Positions 40,201-52,525 of a stretch of DNA of 64,000 bases are shown in pieces. The stretch is from Lineus longissimus (taxonomy: Eukaryota > Nemertea > Pilidiophora > Heteronemertea > Lineidae). The DNA lies in NCBI RefSeq assembly GCF_910592395.1, contig NC_088311.1, forward strand, positions 25,388,646-25,452,645. The letters run 5' to 3'. The position numbers and the translations under genes are program-made. How positions within the stretch are numbered: the stretch's first letter is position 1; every line of letters starts with the position of its first letter. The notes under the pieces were generated by a model. It ran no database searches and was not told the DNA's origin. It saw only the letters and a list, made by a program, of their open reading frames with translations.

Positions 40201-43200
40201 GTGTATGATGACCTCTACCTGGAGGCAGCGCGTTGAATGCAGAGCTGCCACCTGCTATCTGTTAATAGAACTGATCACAGGTCTCAACAAAACCTGACTT
40301 CTAACATCCCTAGAATGCACTTGCCTTTATAATGGTGGTAGGTCCACCCTTCTACCAGGATCGTTAAGATATGAAGATCCAAATGACTATAGGCCGATTA
40401 ACCTTTAAGACTTATTCCTACCCTAACAGTCAAAATCACATACCTGTACGATCACCAAAGAAGGATGAAGAAGGTCACACAAATCACTGTAATGATATTC
40501 CAAACTGACCAACTGTCCTTCCACGTCTCGTCAAGTGCAACTGTGAGGCATGTGTGTCTATATGTTATTATAATGTATTGAAATCAGTCAATATGAAAAA
40601 TCTGGACTTTTCATTTATTGAACACCCAAAAGCATTTCAGTTGAACTAGGTCTAGCACAGATGTACATTACCAATACAAATCCAACACATATCGTGCAGT
40701 CTAATGTTCATCGAACGGAATTGGTGGAGCGCGCTTTGTGGCAGTGTGACATATGTGTGCGAGGGTGCTTTAGAATAGTCCGCTAAAGTGAGATCACCTG
40801 TTTTGGAGTGATCAAGTCTAAGTCCGGCAACTTCAAGCCACCTGACGCCTTACAAAGCTGATTTGAAATAAGTCAATAACTGAGAGTGAAATTTGGGAAA
40901 GCTGCCGTTGTCTGAAATAACACCATCAGTGTGACATTATAACTTAAGTAGGGCCAGTGTCACTTTAGACAAGCTTAATACGGTATCACGTTCAATACAC
41001 ATGGATACTAGAGAAGTGTGAAAGTTGGGTATATCATTATCATTCCTTTGTCATTAGTCAGCATTTGTTTGATATAACATCATCATTTTGTTTTTAGATA
41101 TGTATCAAAAAGATCCAGTCTGAGTTTCCCCAGCTCACAGGGCATATGTCTAATGGCTCCCTTACTTTGAGTGTGAAGTATTCTTCTTTGACGGCAATTT
41201 TGGCCAACCAAATTATGTATAGAAGTAACTTACCCAAGCCTTTCAAATGAATAATCTCACTTTGAGAAATCCATATATGCAAACCAAATTCAAAAGTGCC
41301 ACAGTCCTGTCCAAGCACATTTAGAAATGTCCCACCTAAAGGAGACAAGGACTATTTAGAATCAACAAGACTGTCAACAGCACGCGGACAGTATAACTCC
41401 ACAGCTGAGTAGAAACCAATCAAACCAACAGGTTGCACAGGTCAAAGTCCTTGGAATGCATCGTCATATCGTAAAACAGATTATCCTATTAAATTTCAGC
41501 ATCACACCCAACAAATGTGTTATTTACGTTCATTCTTTATACACCCGAGATGAATTGGTGAAGGTCATGCCATTGGAGCAAGTTGGCTCAATTAAAGACT
41601 CAGATTTACTATATCAACGAATTCAGAAACAATGAATTAGCAAAATTGATTCAGAATCACTGAATCAGCAAAACTGTACAAAGAGTATGAAGCATCAACA
41701 AGCAACACTGATTTGACAAAAGGGATTCAGAATTCTCCTTGAAATGGCTCGGGAATGACTGCTGGAAATGGTGGAGACTATACATACTTCAGGAAGAGAA
41801 CCACAGTTCTCATTCAGATTCAGAATCATTGAAAAGAATGATAGAGAAAGTGTTTTAGAACTGAATGACTGATGAGTATTGACCAAACTAGGGGAAGAGG
41901 TCCTTTGAGGGATGTTACACTCACAGAGGATGCTAGGACAAGATGCTGACATAGGACCTGGAGTACCCAAAGGGAGCGCAGAAGCAAGCATCATTCAAAG
42001 AGTACAGATATTAAGTGTTGTGTCCTCGGATGAAACAAACTGGTCTTCTTTCGACTAGGCTGATAACACCTTGGGAGCCACTCCAGCCCGTAATGTTTTA
42101 ATCATCCCGGATAACTGCACCGGGAGCCAAATTATATCCAACAGTTGCTTTTAAGAGCACTTAATAGAAAATCACAACGTCATTCGCCAAATGACTGAAA
42201 GGCTCTTCAGATCTATCAATACTTGCGTCCAAATCCTGTGAAGAGGTTGTTGTTGACTGCTGATCATGAACAGATTAACACTTTTTAGAAATGACTTGAT
42301 TAAAATGAATAAAAAATCTATACATTTTGTAATCTATTGTCTGTCGAGGGATTCTTGGGTGAGTTTAAAGAAAACACTAAAAATGCCTTTAAAAATGCGC
42401 TTACTTTTATTAAACAATTTTTCCTACCTTATGACTTCGCCGCTCGTCGGGTGAAGCGGACCGTTTTCTCATGTCCCCTGCTTCCATTTTCAGTAGCTGA
42501 CACTTGGGCGGAAGGTGATAGGGCGGATTGAGTCTTTTTACATCGTGGTGATCATTATTGTGACTGGGCAGCTGAAACAAGATGAAGGACTCCAAGATCA
42601 ATCTAACTTTAAAGGAACTTTGGTGCATTGCAATACCTTTGACACTTCATTTCACTCGGGGATTGACCAGGGACTAATAAATCACAGACCCCCTAATAAT
42701 TGCAAACACAATGAAATCAACAGTGCTTTCATCTTTTCTTTCAACACCAAACTAGGAGGCAACAAGAGCAGTTTTAGTTTTACAATAATGGCATCCTGGT
42801 ACTTGAAAGATATCTTCAGAAACATCAGCAAATTCTCACCCATACCTGGATCTCTTACTCTTTCAACTCAAACTTTGGCAACATGAGCATCCTTAACATT
42901 AAATGCACAATTGACCGACTTAGTTTTCACATCCTGACTAGTTTTTGTCTTGGTTTAACAATCCCCTTATGGAGCATATTTTCAACAAAAAAGGTCCTTC
43001 TGATAATCAACTGGGGCTGAAAAGGCTCTATTGACCTAGTATCCTGCAATTCTGTGCAATAAGACTTGATGTTTCCAAGAGTAAGGCATTATACTATAAT
43101 GATTATCAATCCTGTGGTAGAGAACTAGGGTTTTATCACAGGAAAATGTATTCATTTGCGAGAAATTTTTAAAATAGAAGCAACCAATAGTCACAAAAAT

Positions 43201-45886
43201 AACACATAACAAACAAAAACCCTCAATTCTAAGTATACCGAAAGCAAATGCTGGCATCATCGCGGCCCCTAGAATGATGAGTCACCAATTACACACAACG
43301 CCCTTAGCCTAACTAGCAGCATTGACTGATCACAGAAGGCAATTGGCAAAAATCAACAAATTGTTACAAAAACAACACGTGTACTTGCAGATCAAAACAG
43401 GGGAATTTAAAAATTATTTCAAAAAAAGAAAACTGTCAACAACCAATCATATTCTGTGTAGTATACCATACTTAATGAAGCCACGCCCATAGTTGATTCA
43501 CATCGCCACTAAATATATACACCTTTAGCTCAATCTCACATCAAAGTAGCAAAAATACTGGTGGAAAAAGCCACCGTCATTGACTTCTGATACAAATCAA
43601 TATCGAGTCTGTCTCATCTTTATAAGAGCATGAAAACATGTATAATAATAATATGTTATGTACAGACATCGAGCTCAAGTTCTGAAATGATCAATTTCAT
43701 GCTAAAAAGGACCAAGGTAAAAGTACTGGGCAATTATGTATATTCAGGAAATGTGTACAAAATGTTCAGAAATTCAGATTTCAATTCTGAGCCAGTCAGT
43801 TTCATCCTAAAATGACATTAGTGAATGCACAATATGAAGAGACTATTTCAACTTTGACGATATCAGAGACATATACACCTTTTTCATTTTACTTCACAAC
43901 ATGAGACTGACATATTTGATTGAATGCTCAGTTTCGCCCTAAAAAGACATTAAGGGATCGTTAGCTATCAAAGATTTCTACAGCTTTTTCATTTCAATCA
44001 AAGGGAAATCAAAAACATTGATATCTGATAGAGGTCTACATAGTCTAGCAGTGTAAAACCTTGAAATAGTAAGGCACCCTGGTGAAATAATGCTTCTGAA
44101 GATTCTGACTATTGGAGATTGTTTTACCTATAATCGATTAGACCAGATTTTCTTTGGAAAACTCCTTCATGAAGGACCTGAATGAATGTGTCAAAATATT
44201 ACTCAGCCACTCATCTCCTAATGTCAAATCCTCAGACCTCAGAAAACTCGAAAAATTTATGATTAACGGGATGCAAATATGGAAAGTCATTATGAAACCC
44301 CCACAACAATAACCTAATTGATTATTGGTGAGTATTGGTGAGGACTCTTCAGTGTTGTTCTCTTGTAGGCTGCTGGTCAAGGCCAAGTGAAAAAGTTCTT
44401 TGGTTTCTTGTCACATTACAGATGATGCTTTGCCTAGAACATATTTGCTGATCATAGCTTAGTGCCCACTCTGTGATGGTTATTTGCACCAAGGGTTATA
44501 TCTCTGCCGCATCCTATGGCTTCTTTACCTGATATAGAAGTTTTTCACCAACCACGTTTCAGGGAGACCTGATGGAACACCCCACGTTGATGAGAGGTCT
44601 TCATCGTTGGGTACCCAAGGTGTCAGGCACATGACCACTTTCTAGAATAAAGTATTGCTATGCATCCTTGCAAGTCTTTTGCAAACAATCTGCTATCCAC
44701 CAACCGACACTTTTCCATTCCCCAACCGAGAGGAGGAACATTCTGCATTGTACTTCACCACCATCTGATGGGACAAACCACATCTCTTGACACATTTCTC
44801 CATCCTTTCATGGTTTTTGCTCCCCTCAACAACTTTCAAATGCAGCGATAATGGACGTGAAAGCATTTTGAAAATGGTCACGAGCTGTGAGCGTTGTGAG
44901 GCTAAAAGAGCAGTTGACGGCATTTAGTGAGGGTTTTGTCGGATAGAATTCGGGGTTGTTAGTCAACGATAATGTTATTGTTAGTAGAATTCATGCAGGA
45001 ATATACCGTTTATTTCAAACCTTCCTAAAGGGAACTTAAGCCATTTTGAGAAGTGTTTGGCTAGACAATGGACTGAAAGGACTTTGAACCTGATCACAAG
45101 ATGTAATGTTTTAAGATAAAAGGAAGAGCTGATGGCATTAGCGTTAAGGTTGTTCAAAATTACTCAATCGATAGGCGTTTATGTTAGAAAGTATACCAAA
45201 CCTTTCAACAACTGGGACACAGAAGCCAGACCCTAGACCCTGGGACACATGATCTAACCTATTTAGGGGACACCAAGAACCTAGGACAAATAGAAGCGTG
45301 ACTGATTTCGAGACACCGAAACCCAGTTCTCACAAGACACTACTGCAAGTATAGCCAAGTCAAAGCCTTGCAAAACTGCAAAGCATAAAGGAGGGAAAAG
45401 GATGTTCTTACATAGCTGAATGTTGAGAAAGCATATTGCTTTTGCCTAATAGGCCTTATCAACAGAAGATGGAGAGACCAACGGTAGCAAGCACATGCAG
45501 GCCTACCTTTATTATTTACTGCACATGGCACAACTGACAAAAACTAGGCCTACACAGAGTTGATATTCCATATCTACTTGGAAGGTCAGGTGAGGTTATC
45601 ATCACTGGAACATGACTGACAATGGAATGAATGAGTTTTTACTGGTGAATCATTCACCGCAACCCCGTCACAGTCAAGATCCCTGGATAAAAACATCCAC
45701 CCTTTTCATTGTTCTGCAGCATTTCCCAAGGTTTCAAAGTTGAAACTACTGTAAGGTCCAGCATTACCTGTAAATTGCTCACAAACATCTTCCTGTTAAG
45801 CTAATAGTAAACAAGACAGAGGTAGAGAAAGACAGAAAATCATTCACAAGGTCTACATGCGAAATGTTATTGTCAAACAATTGGTT

Positions 45887-48024
45887 CCTGCACCTGAAGC
45901 ACCTCCTATAGCATGACTCGGCCTGCACCTGAAGCACCTCCTATAGCATGACTCGGCCTGCACCTGAAGCACCTCCTATAGCATGACTCAGCCTGCACCT
46001 GAAGCACCTCCTATAGCATGACTCAGCCTGCACCTGAAGCACCTCCTATAGCATGACTCAGCCTGCACCTGAAGCACCTCCTATAGCATGACTCAGCCTG
46101 CACCTGAAGCACCTCCTATAGCATGACTCAGCCTGCACCTGAAGCACCTCCTATAGCACGACTCAGCCTGCACCTGAAGCACCTCCTATAGCACGACTCA
46201 GCCTGCACCTGAAGCACCTCCTATAGCACGACTCAGCCTGCACCTGAAGCACCTCCTATATCATGACTCAGCCTGCACCTGAAGCACCTCCTATAGCATG
46301 ACTCAGCCTGCACCTGAAGCACCTCCTATAGCATGACTCAGCCTGCACCTGAAGCACCTCCTATAGCACGACTCAGCCTGCACCTGAAGCACCTCCTACA
46401 GCACGACTCAGCCTGCACCTGAAGCACCTCCTATAGCATGACTCAGCCTGCACCTGAAGCACCTCCTATAGCATGACTCAGCCTGCACCTGAAGCACCTC
46501 CTATAGCATGACTCGGCCTGCACCTGAAGCACCTCCTATAGCATGACTCAGCCTGCACCTGAAGCACCTCCTATAGCATGACTCAGCCTGCACCTGAAGC
46601 ACCTCCTATAGCATGACTCAGCCTGCACCTGAAGCACCTCCTATAGCATGACTCAGCCTGCACCTGAAGCACCTCCTATAGCATGACTCAGCCTGCACCT
46701 GAAGCACCTCCTACAGCACGACTCAGCCTGCACCTGAAGCACCTCCTATAGCATGACTCGGCCTGCACCTGAAGCACCTCCTATAGCATGACTCAGCCTG
46801 CACCTGAAGCACCTCCTATAGCATGACTCAGCCTGCACCTGAAGCACCTCCTATAGCATGACTCAGCCTGCACCTGAAGTACCTCCTATAGCATGACTCA
46901 GCCTGCACCTGAAGCACCTCCTATAGCATGACTCAGCCTGCACCTGAAGCACCTCCTATAGCATGACTCAGCCTGCACCTGAAGCACCTCCTATAGCATG
47001 ACTCGGCCTGCACCTGAAGCACCTCCTATAGCATGACTCAGCCTGCACCTGAAGCACCTCCTATAGCATGACTCAGCCTGCACCTGAAGCACCTCCTATA
47101 GCATGACTCAGCCTGCACCTGAAGCACCTCCTATAGCATGACTCAGCCTGCACCTGAAGCACCTCCTATAGCATGACTCAGCCTGCACCTGAAGCACCTC
47201 CTATAGCATGACTCAGCCTGCACCTGAAGCACCTCCTATAGCATGACTCAGCCTGCACCTGAAGCACCTCCTATAGCATGACTCAGCCTGCACCTGAAGC
47301 ACCTCCTATAGCATGACTCAGCCTGCACCTGAAGCACCTCCTATAGCATGACTCAGCCTGCACCTGAAGCACCTCCTATAGCATGACTCGGCCTGCACCT
47401 GAAGCACCTCCTATAGCATGACTCGGCCTGCACCTGAAGCACCTCCTATAGCGTGACTCAGCCTGCACCTGAAGCACCTCCTATAGCATGACTCAGCCTG
47501 CACCTGAAGCACCTCCTATAGCATGACTCAGCCTGCACCTGAAGCACCTCCTATAGCATGACTCAGCCTGCACCTGAAGCACCTCCTATAGCATGACTCA
47601 GCCTGCACCTGAAGCACCTCCTATAGCATGACTCAGCCTGCACCTGAAGCACCTCCTATAGCATGACTCAGCCTGCACCTGAAGCACCTCCTATAGCATG
47701 ACTCAGCCTGCACCTGAAGCACCTCCTATAGCATGACTCAGCCTGCACCTGAAGCACCTCCTATAGCATGACTCAGCCTGCACCTGAAGCACCTCCTATA
47801 GCATGACTCAGCCTGCACCTGAAGCACCTCCTATAGCATGACTCAGCCTGCACCTGAAGCACCTCCTATAGCATGACTCGGCCTGCACCTGAAGCACCTC
47901 CTATAGCATGACTCAGCCTGCACCTGAAGCACCTCCTATAGCATGACTCAGCCTGCACCTGAAGCACCTCCTATAGCATGACTCAGCCTGCACCTGAAGC
48001 ACCTCCTATAGCATGACTCAGCCT
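45887..48024. repeat. 35-bp minisatellite, 61 copies, most with an AP-1/NF-E2 site
   Basis: Bases 45887-48021 are exactly 61 units of 35 bp, followed by a cctg remnant. The unit is cctgcacctgaagcacctcc followed by tatagcatgactcag. Most units contain ATGACTCAGC, the reverse complement of the NF-E2 consensus GCTGAGTCAT, with the AP-1 core TGACTCA inside. By hand, about 47 units keep the core, about 8 change it to TGACTCG and about 6 to CGACTCA. Copies are otherwise almost identical. 35 bp is not a multiple of three and the array is not coding. Confidence 0.98.
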
Positions 48025-48031
48025 GGTTGTC

Positions 48032-48352
48032 TTGATCAGAACCTTCACTAACGTTGCATATTTCCAAGCTGGAAACTCAGATGTTGCAAGACGCCACTTG
48101 TTGGACATTGATGGTCCTGCATTGGAGTATGAATTCGATCAGCTTGAGCCTAATGTGAAGGCTTATGTCGACATAAAAGAAAAGCACCTCCTGAAGCAAT
48201 TTCACGAAAAGGCTTTCAGATTTCACAAGCAAGGGTTAACGTTTAAGAAATCATTTCTATTTTCAACAAGCTTTTGTATTGAAATCTTCAAAGAAGACAA
48301 GACGAAAGACTGTGGAAAAACCCAAGCCGTGAATATCAAAGACAAACCTTGA
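48032..48352 (+). CDS. Possible coding exon or gene fragment, unidentified
   Basis: Immediately right of the 35-bp array an open frame of about 100 codons has coding-like composition (rich in Glu, Lys, Asp, Phe and Leu) and includes LDIDGPALEYEFDQLEPNVK and AYVDIKEKHLLKQFHEKAF. It has no ATG start. A possible splice acceptor (ttgtcttgatcag) ends at about 48039, so it could be an internal exon or a decayed gene piece. It ends at a TGA (48350-48352). I recognise no family and see no partner exons. Confidence 0.25.
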   Translation: MIRTFTNVAYFQAGNSDVARRHLLDIDGPALEYEFDQLEPNVKAYVDIKEKHLLKQFHEKAFRFHKQGLTFKKSFLFSTSFCIEIFKEDKTKDCGKTQAVNIKDKP

Positions 48353-50455
48353 AAAATCAACTTCAAAGAAAATGCATTGAAGAACATTGAAGGTACTGAA
48401 CATTATGAATGTTAGGCAACGCGGCGTGCAGCTCAGATATGAATCGTACTCTTCCACTTGGGACGGAGGAGGCCACGAGCTGAAATTTTGCTGTAGCGAT
48501 ATCGATGAGGGAGGCTGGTGATGTATTAGTTGCTACCAATGTGATGGTAGTCGGTGGCAATTGTAATTCTAAATTGGCAAAGGAAGAAGTCAGATAGAAA
48601 AAACAGTAGAAAGTGTTTGAAGTTCCAGGCACTAAACCAGAAGGCTTGTTCTGGTTCACCTCTCAGGTAGGACATAATTAGATATGACATCATTGCAGAG
48701 TCGCCAGGTTCCACACGAGGCATTGTACCCCCCCCCCCCATTGGAGCAGCGAGAGTGTCCACCTAATGTTGAAATGTTTACCAGGGGAACATTGTCTGAA
48801 CCATTCCAAAATACTTTTGTCTTCATTCAACCTACTTGTGCTGAATACAAGTTCTCAAAGTAACAAAACTATGATTCGTTGATAACAGATTTCCTTCCCT
48901 TCATGCGTGTCATAGAGGGATGGTTCAATAACAGGCACATTGCCAGCAATCTTGGCCAATTCACTTTACCTCAACTGACATGACAGTCTTCTGAATACGA
49001 AGTCCCTCTGGGGCCATTTCCAGTGTTAGCAAAAGACTAACCCATTAGTGGACAGTAGCTTGTGATGGATTCCTCTCCCTGGCAGAACACGGTGCCTCAT
49101 CATATAGTGGCATGTACCACAACAAGCAAACATGGAGAAAGAAGCTTACCCTTGACTCTGCTTGTATCTGGCACATGTAATCAAAATATGATATCCTTTG
49201 CTGTGGTAACTCCATACCTCGGACACGTACACAAGTTTGGCTATGACGTTTTACTGTTAGAGTTCTACAAGGGAATTATAATCCAAATAAATCTTATCAG
49301 CATCCAGCCATTTTATACGGAAGAGCTAATCTAATGTTGCAATCATGGTTACACTTATTCATTAGCCAACAATCACTGACTAACTACCCAGAGCAAGTGT
49401 TAGCCTTTGCTTGGTAAGAATGACTTCAGCAGCCTCGATCCTCACATGACATTGATGCAATGATATTTGCCATGGAATGACACCTTCAATAATGCAATCA
49501 GCAAAGGGCAAATCTGATAGCTGTAATGATGCTCTCATGCAAGAGTTGTTAGTTGGTAAAGTGGTATTGGACTGGTCATTATGACCGCTGAAGAGAACAA
49601 AGCCGCGAGATGGTATCCAGCAAGATGGTATCCCATGAACAACTCAAATCAGATTCCATTGATAGGTATATAGTTATACGGTACCGGCTATCAAATCGCA
49701 CAGTGACAAGTCAAATCCTAAGAATCACGGCAGCATTTGAGTTACGCTATTCCCATCAAACGTGTTTTAGAATGAATTTTGCACTTAACAAGTATGACAC
49801 CTTTATGGGTGTCGTGTTCTTTTTGTACTACTGACACACAATCGGCGCGCTGTCAATGATGGAGGCGAGTCAACTGAGCAATCGATGTCACATGGATGTG
49901 GTGAAATCGCGGAATCATCAAGGCGGAATCAAATAGCTCTCACTGTGTACTCTCAAAAGTGTTTTACAAATCGGTTACAGCTGATTATTGTCAAATGTTG
50001 CACAAAATGCTTCTATCGTATCGTAGCTTGCTCGTGAAATTGTTGCTCAATTTCCAGTTTCAACATCACTACTGTTGGAGACGGCAATGGTCGCTGTACT
50101 GAACTCCGATGATGACGATATTACAGAAGCCACACGCTGGCTGGCAGCGTTGCGCTGTTCAAAACTCAAAGTGATATATATCAAAGATTATCTCAAACAG
50201 CATTGGCTAAGATATGAAGAAAGCACTTTCTTCCAAATTGAGCTGAGAAGAGGAATAAATGGATTGTTCTCCAGAGATCTTTGGGACGGAACTGAGATAA
50301 ATGCCTTATAATTAGGCCTATAATGAACTCTTCCAGATTTTAACAACCTCCTACCCTCAAGAGAATTCTCTATTAATTTTAAAATGTCACAAAATACTGT
50401 GTCTCAAATAACCCATCCATAGAGATCTATTATCATCTGACACGATCACTTGTAA
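48353..50455. other. No confident gene; C-tract and tRNA-like relic
   Basis: Holds a C12 tract near 48728-48739 and a tRNA-like relic at 49551-49590. A 75-codon plus-strand frame from an ATG at 50087 to 50311 has a DDDD motif but no recognisable domain. Confidence 0.45.
49551..49590 (+). mobile_element. Truncated tRNA-like relic
   Basis: A box A-like tagttggtaaagtgg is followed by a short anticodon-type stem (ggtc...gacc). No box B follows, so it is at most the first half of a SINE head. Confidence 0.3.
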
Positions 50456-51034
50456 CTCTGGTTGATGTGACAATCCCTCAGATGTCTCCCTCTGGTTGAT
50501 GTGACAATCCCTCATATGTCTCCCTCTGGTTGATGTGACAATCCCTCATATGTCTCCCTCTGGTTGATGTGACAATCCCTCAGATGTCTCCCTCTGGTTG
50601 ACGTGACAATCCCTCATATGTCTCCCTCTGGTTGATGTGACAATCCCTCATATGTCTCCCTCTGGTTGATGTGACAATCCCTCAGATGTCTCCCTCTGGT
50701 TGATGTGACAATCCCTCAGATGTCTCCCTCTGGTTGACGTGACAATCCCTCAGATGTCTTCCTCTGGTTGATGTGACAATCCCTCAGTTGTCTCCCTCTG
50801 GTTGATGTGACAATCCCTCATATGTTTCCCTCTGGTTGATGTGACAATCCCTCATATGTCTCCCTGTGGTTGATGTGACAATCCCTCGGTTGTCTCCCTC
50901 TGATTGATGTGACAATCCCTCAGATGTCTCCCTCTGGTTGATGTGACAATCCCTCAGTTGTCTCCCTCTGGTTGATGTGACAATCCCTCAGTTGTCTCCC
51001 TCTGGTTGACGTGACAATCCCTCAGATGTCTCCC
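50456..51034. repeat. 34-bp minisatellite, 17 copies
   Basis: Unit ctctggttgatgtgacaatc followed by cctcagatgtctcc. Variants are cagatg/catatg/cagttg and gatgtg/gacgtg. Borders are sharp on both sides. Confidence 0.97.
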
Positions 51035-51749
51035 TCCAGATTCGCCGTCACACTCCAAAGCGACGAACAGTAAACAGTTCCCTATGGTACTACCAGAAAG
51101 TTCAACTCCCACTTAAGAGGTGTTTTCAAATTCTCCTCGGCTCCTAATGCCCACATGACCACAGAGATGACTTGTAACCCTGAGTGATAGACCTTTTGGA
51201 TAACTCGCACAGTGGTTGGCCCCCACTAAAGGCAAATTAGTTGCTTCATGGAATTTTCAATCATAATGCACCATAACTGGCCCTTAAAGAAGAGAAAAAA
51301 ACTCAACCATCGCCGTTGAGGTGGGAGGTAACTGGTCTGAGGACAAACAGAGACACTTATAAAGTGTTGAATACTACAAATATGTATGAAGTACACTTTA
51401 GAATTATCACAACAGCCATCGAGGGCACTCTACAGAGTGAACTGGGTAAAAAGGCGAACACTGAACGGTGACAAACGAAATATTGAGAGAGACGCGCAAC
51501 AATGGCAACTGCGAAAAACCACCAGACAAGCAAAGGTACAACCACCCTCTCAAACACAAGGATGCAGAGGTCGCGTTGATGTTTGCAAAGACTGATTTAA
51601 ATGGCATGGCTTCTGACAATACATTTTCACATTTTGTCATCTTTCGAGAATGTTAGGACAACCTTCTTTTTCATGGGCTAGTGTTACTTTGAAAGAGATG
51701 TAATCTAGCGTTTAACCAAAAAGATCACAAAATTATGATAACAAGTTTA

Positions 51750-51834
51750 CAGGTCTCATGTACGGGTCTCATGTACAGGTCTCATGTACAGGTCTCATGT
51801 ACAGGTCTCATGTACAGGTCTCATGTACAGGTCA
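51750..51834. repeat. 13-bp tandem repeat (aggtctcatgtac), about six copies
   Basis: Almost perfect head-to-tail copies, one with gggtctc. It is followed directly by the palindromic ttaatggcagttaatta region. Confidence 0.92.
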
Positions 51835-52202
51835 ATTAATGGCAGTTAATTAGCAAATATTGATGCAGGTACATTCATGTTACCGATTCGTATTAGCAGG
51901 GACATCTTGCATGGTAAGGAAAAGGTAGATGTTTTGAAATAGTGAGGGAGTATTTTGATAAATGTACAAAAAGGAATGTAACACTGAAGTGGGAGTAGGT
52001 GTGGGGGAGAAATGAACTGGCAACTGAAAAATATGCTGAGATATGGCAAGGGCTAAGGTCAACTGTTATGAGTAAACAAGAAATTAGGCCAGACCCATTG
52101 TCCTACAAAGATATGCAAGAGAGCAAGCCCTGCAACAAGGACGACATTGTTGGCGGCAGATTTTTCAGCCAGTTTTTGCACAGCATGCAGCAGAGTATAT
52201 AT

Positions 52203-52464
52203 GGAAGAGGCTAGAGAAGCAGGTCCAGGACAAATTGCCGCGAAAATTTATAAATAGTTTGGGAAGCTGGCTTGACATCCTGACAAATCCGGCCATCGAT
52301 CACTCGATATGTGGCCTCGATATGTTTACTCCCTCAATCAGAAAGATGCGTAAGGAGTAGGCCCTGTTTGCAAGAGGATGCTGCAAGAGGATGTTATGAG
52401 TTTCCCGAACTATTTATAAATTTTCGCGGCAATCTGTCCTGGACCTGCTTCTCTAGTCTCTTCC
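52203..52464. mobile_element. Foldback element: 63-bp inverted repeats around a 136-bp loop
   Basis: The left arm 52203-52265 and the right arm 52402-52464 are reverse complements at 60 of 63 positions. In a plus-strand transcript two of the three mismatches become G-U pairs, leaving 62 of 63 paired. The arms start with ggaagag and end near gggaa, with tatatat just outside both. The loop contains short direct repeats (gcaagaggatg twice, tcgatatg twice). There is no transposase and no clear target-site duplication. It could be a MITE or foldback element, or a hairpin-RNA locus. Confidence 0.85.
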
Positions 52465-52525
52465 AGTATATATGGTCAGCCGCAAGAGATCTGCAACATA
52501 TCTTTCTCACTGATGTCCAAATGGC

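Larger units (their letters stand above)
28978..45886. other. Long gene-poor stretch
   Basis: About 17 kb with no exon I can support. Frames are short and conflict between strands. Contents worth naming are an interspersed-repeat tail at 29776-29858, low-complexity DNA at 30305-30590, two perfect PBX-PREP/MEIS decamers (31167 and 36532) and a perfect hairpin at 37189-37210. The segment 36240-36620 is the most enhancer-like by eye. Confidence 0.5.

Noticed and set aside
42515-42886. 123-codon plus-strand frame
   Set aside because: Low-information sequence overlapping other frames on both strands; no domain.
50087-50311. 75-codon plus-strand frame with a DDDD motif
   Set aside because: Looks mildly coding-like but there is no family, no splice signals I could pair and no neighbouring exon.
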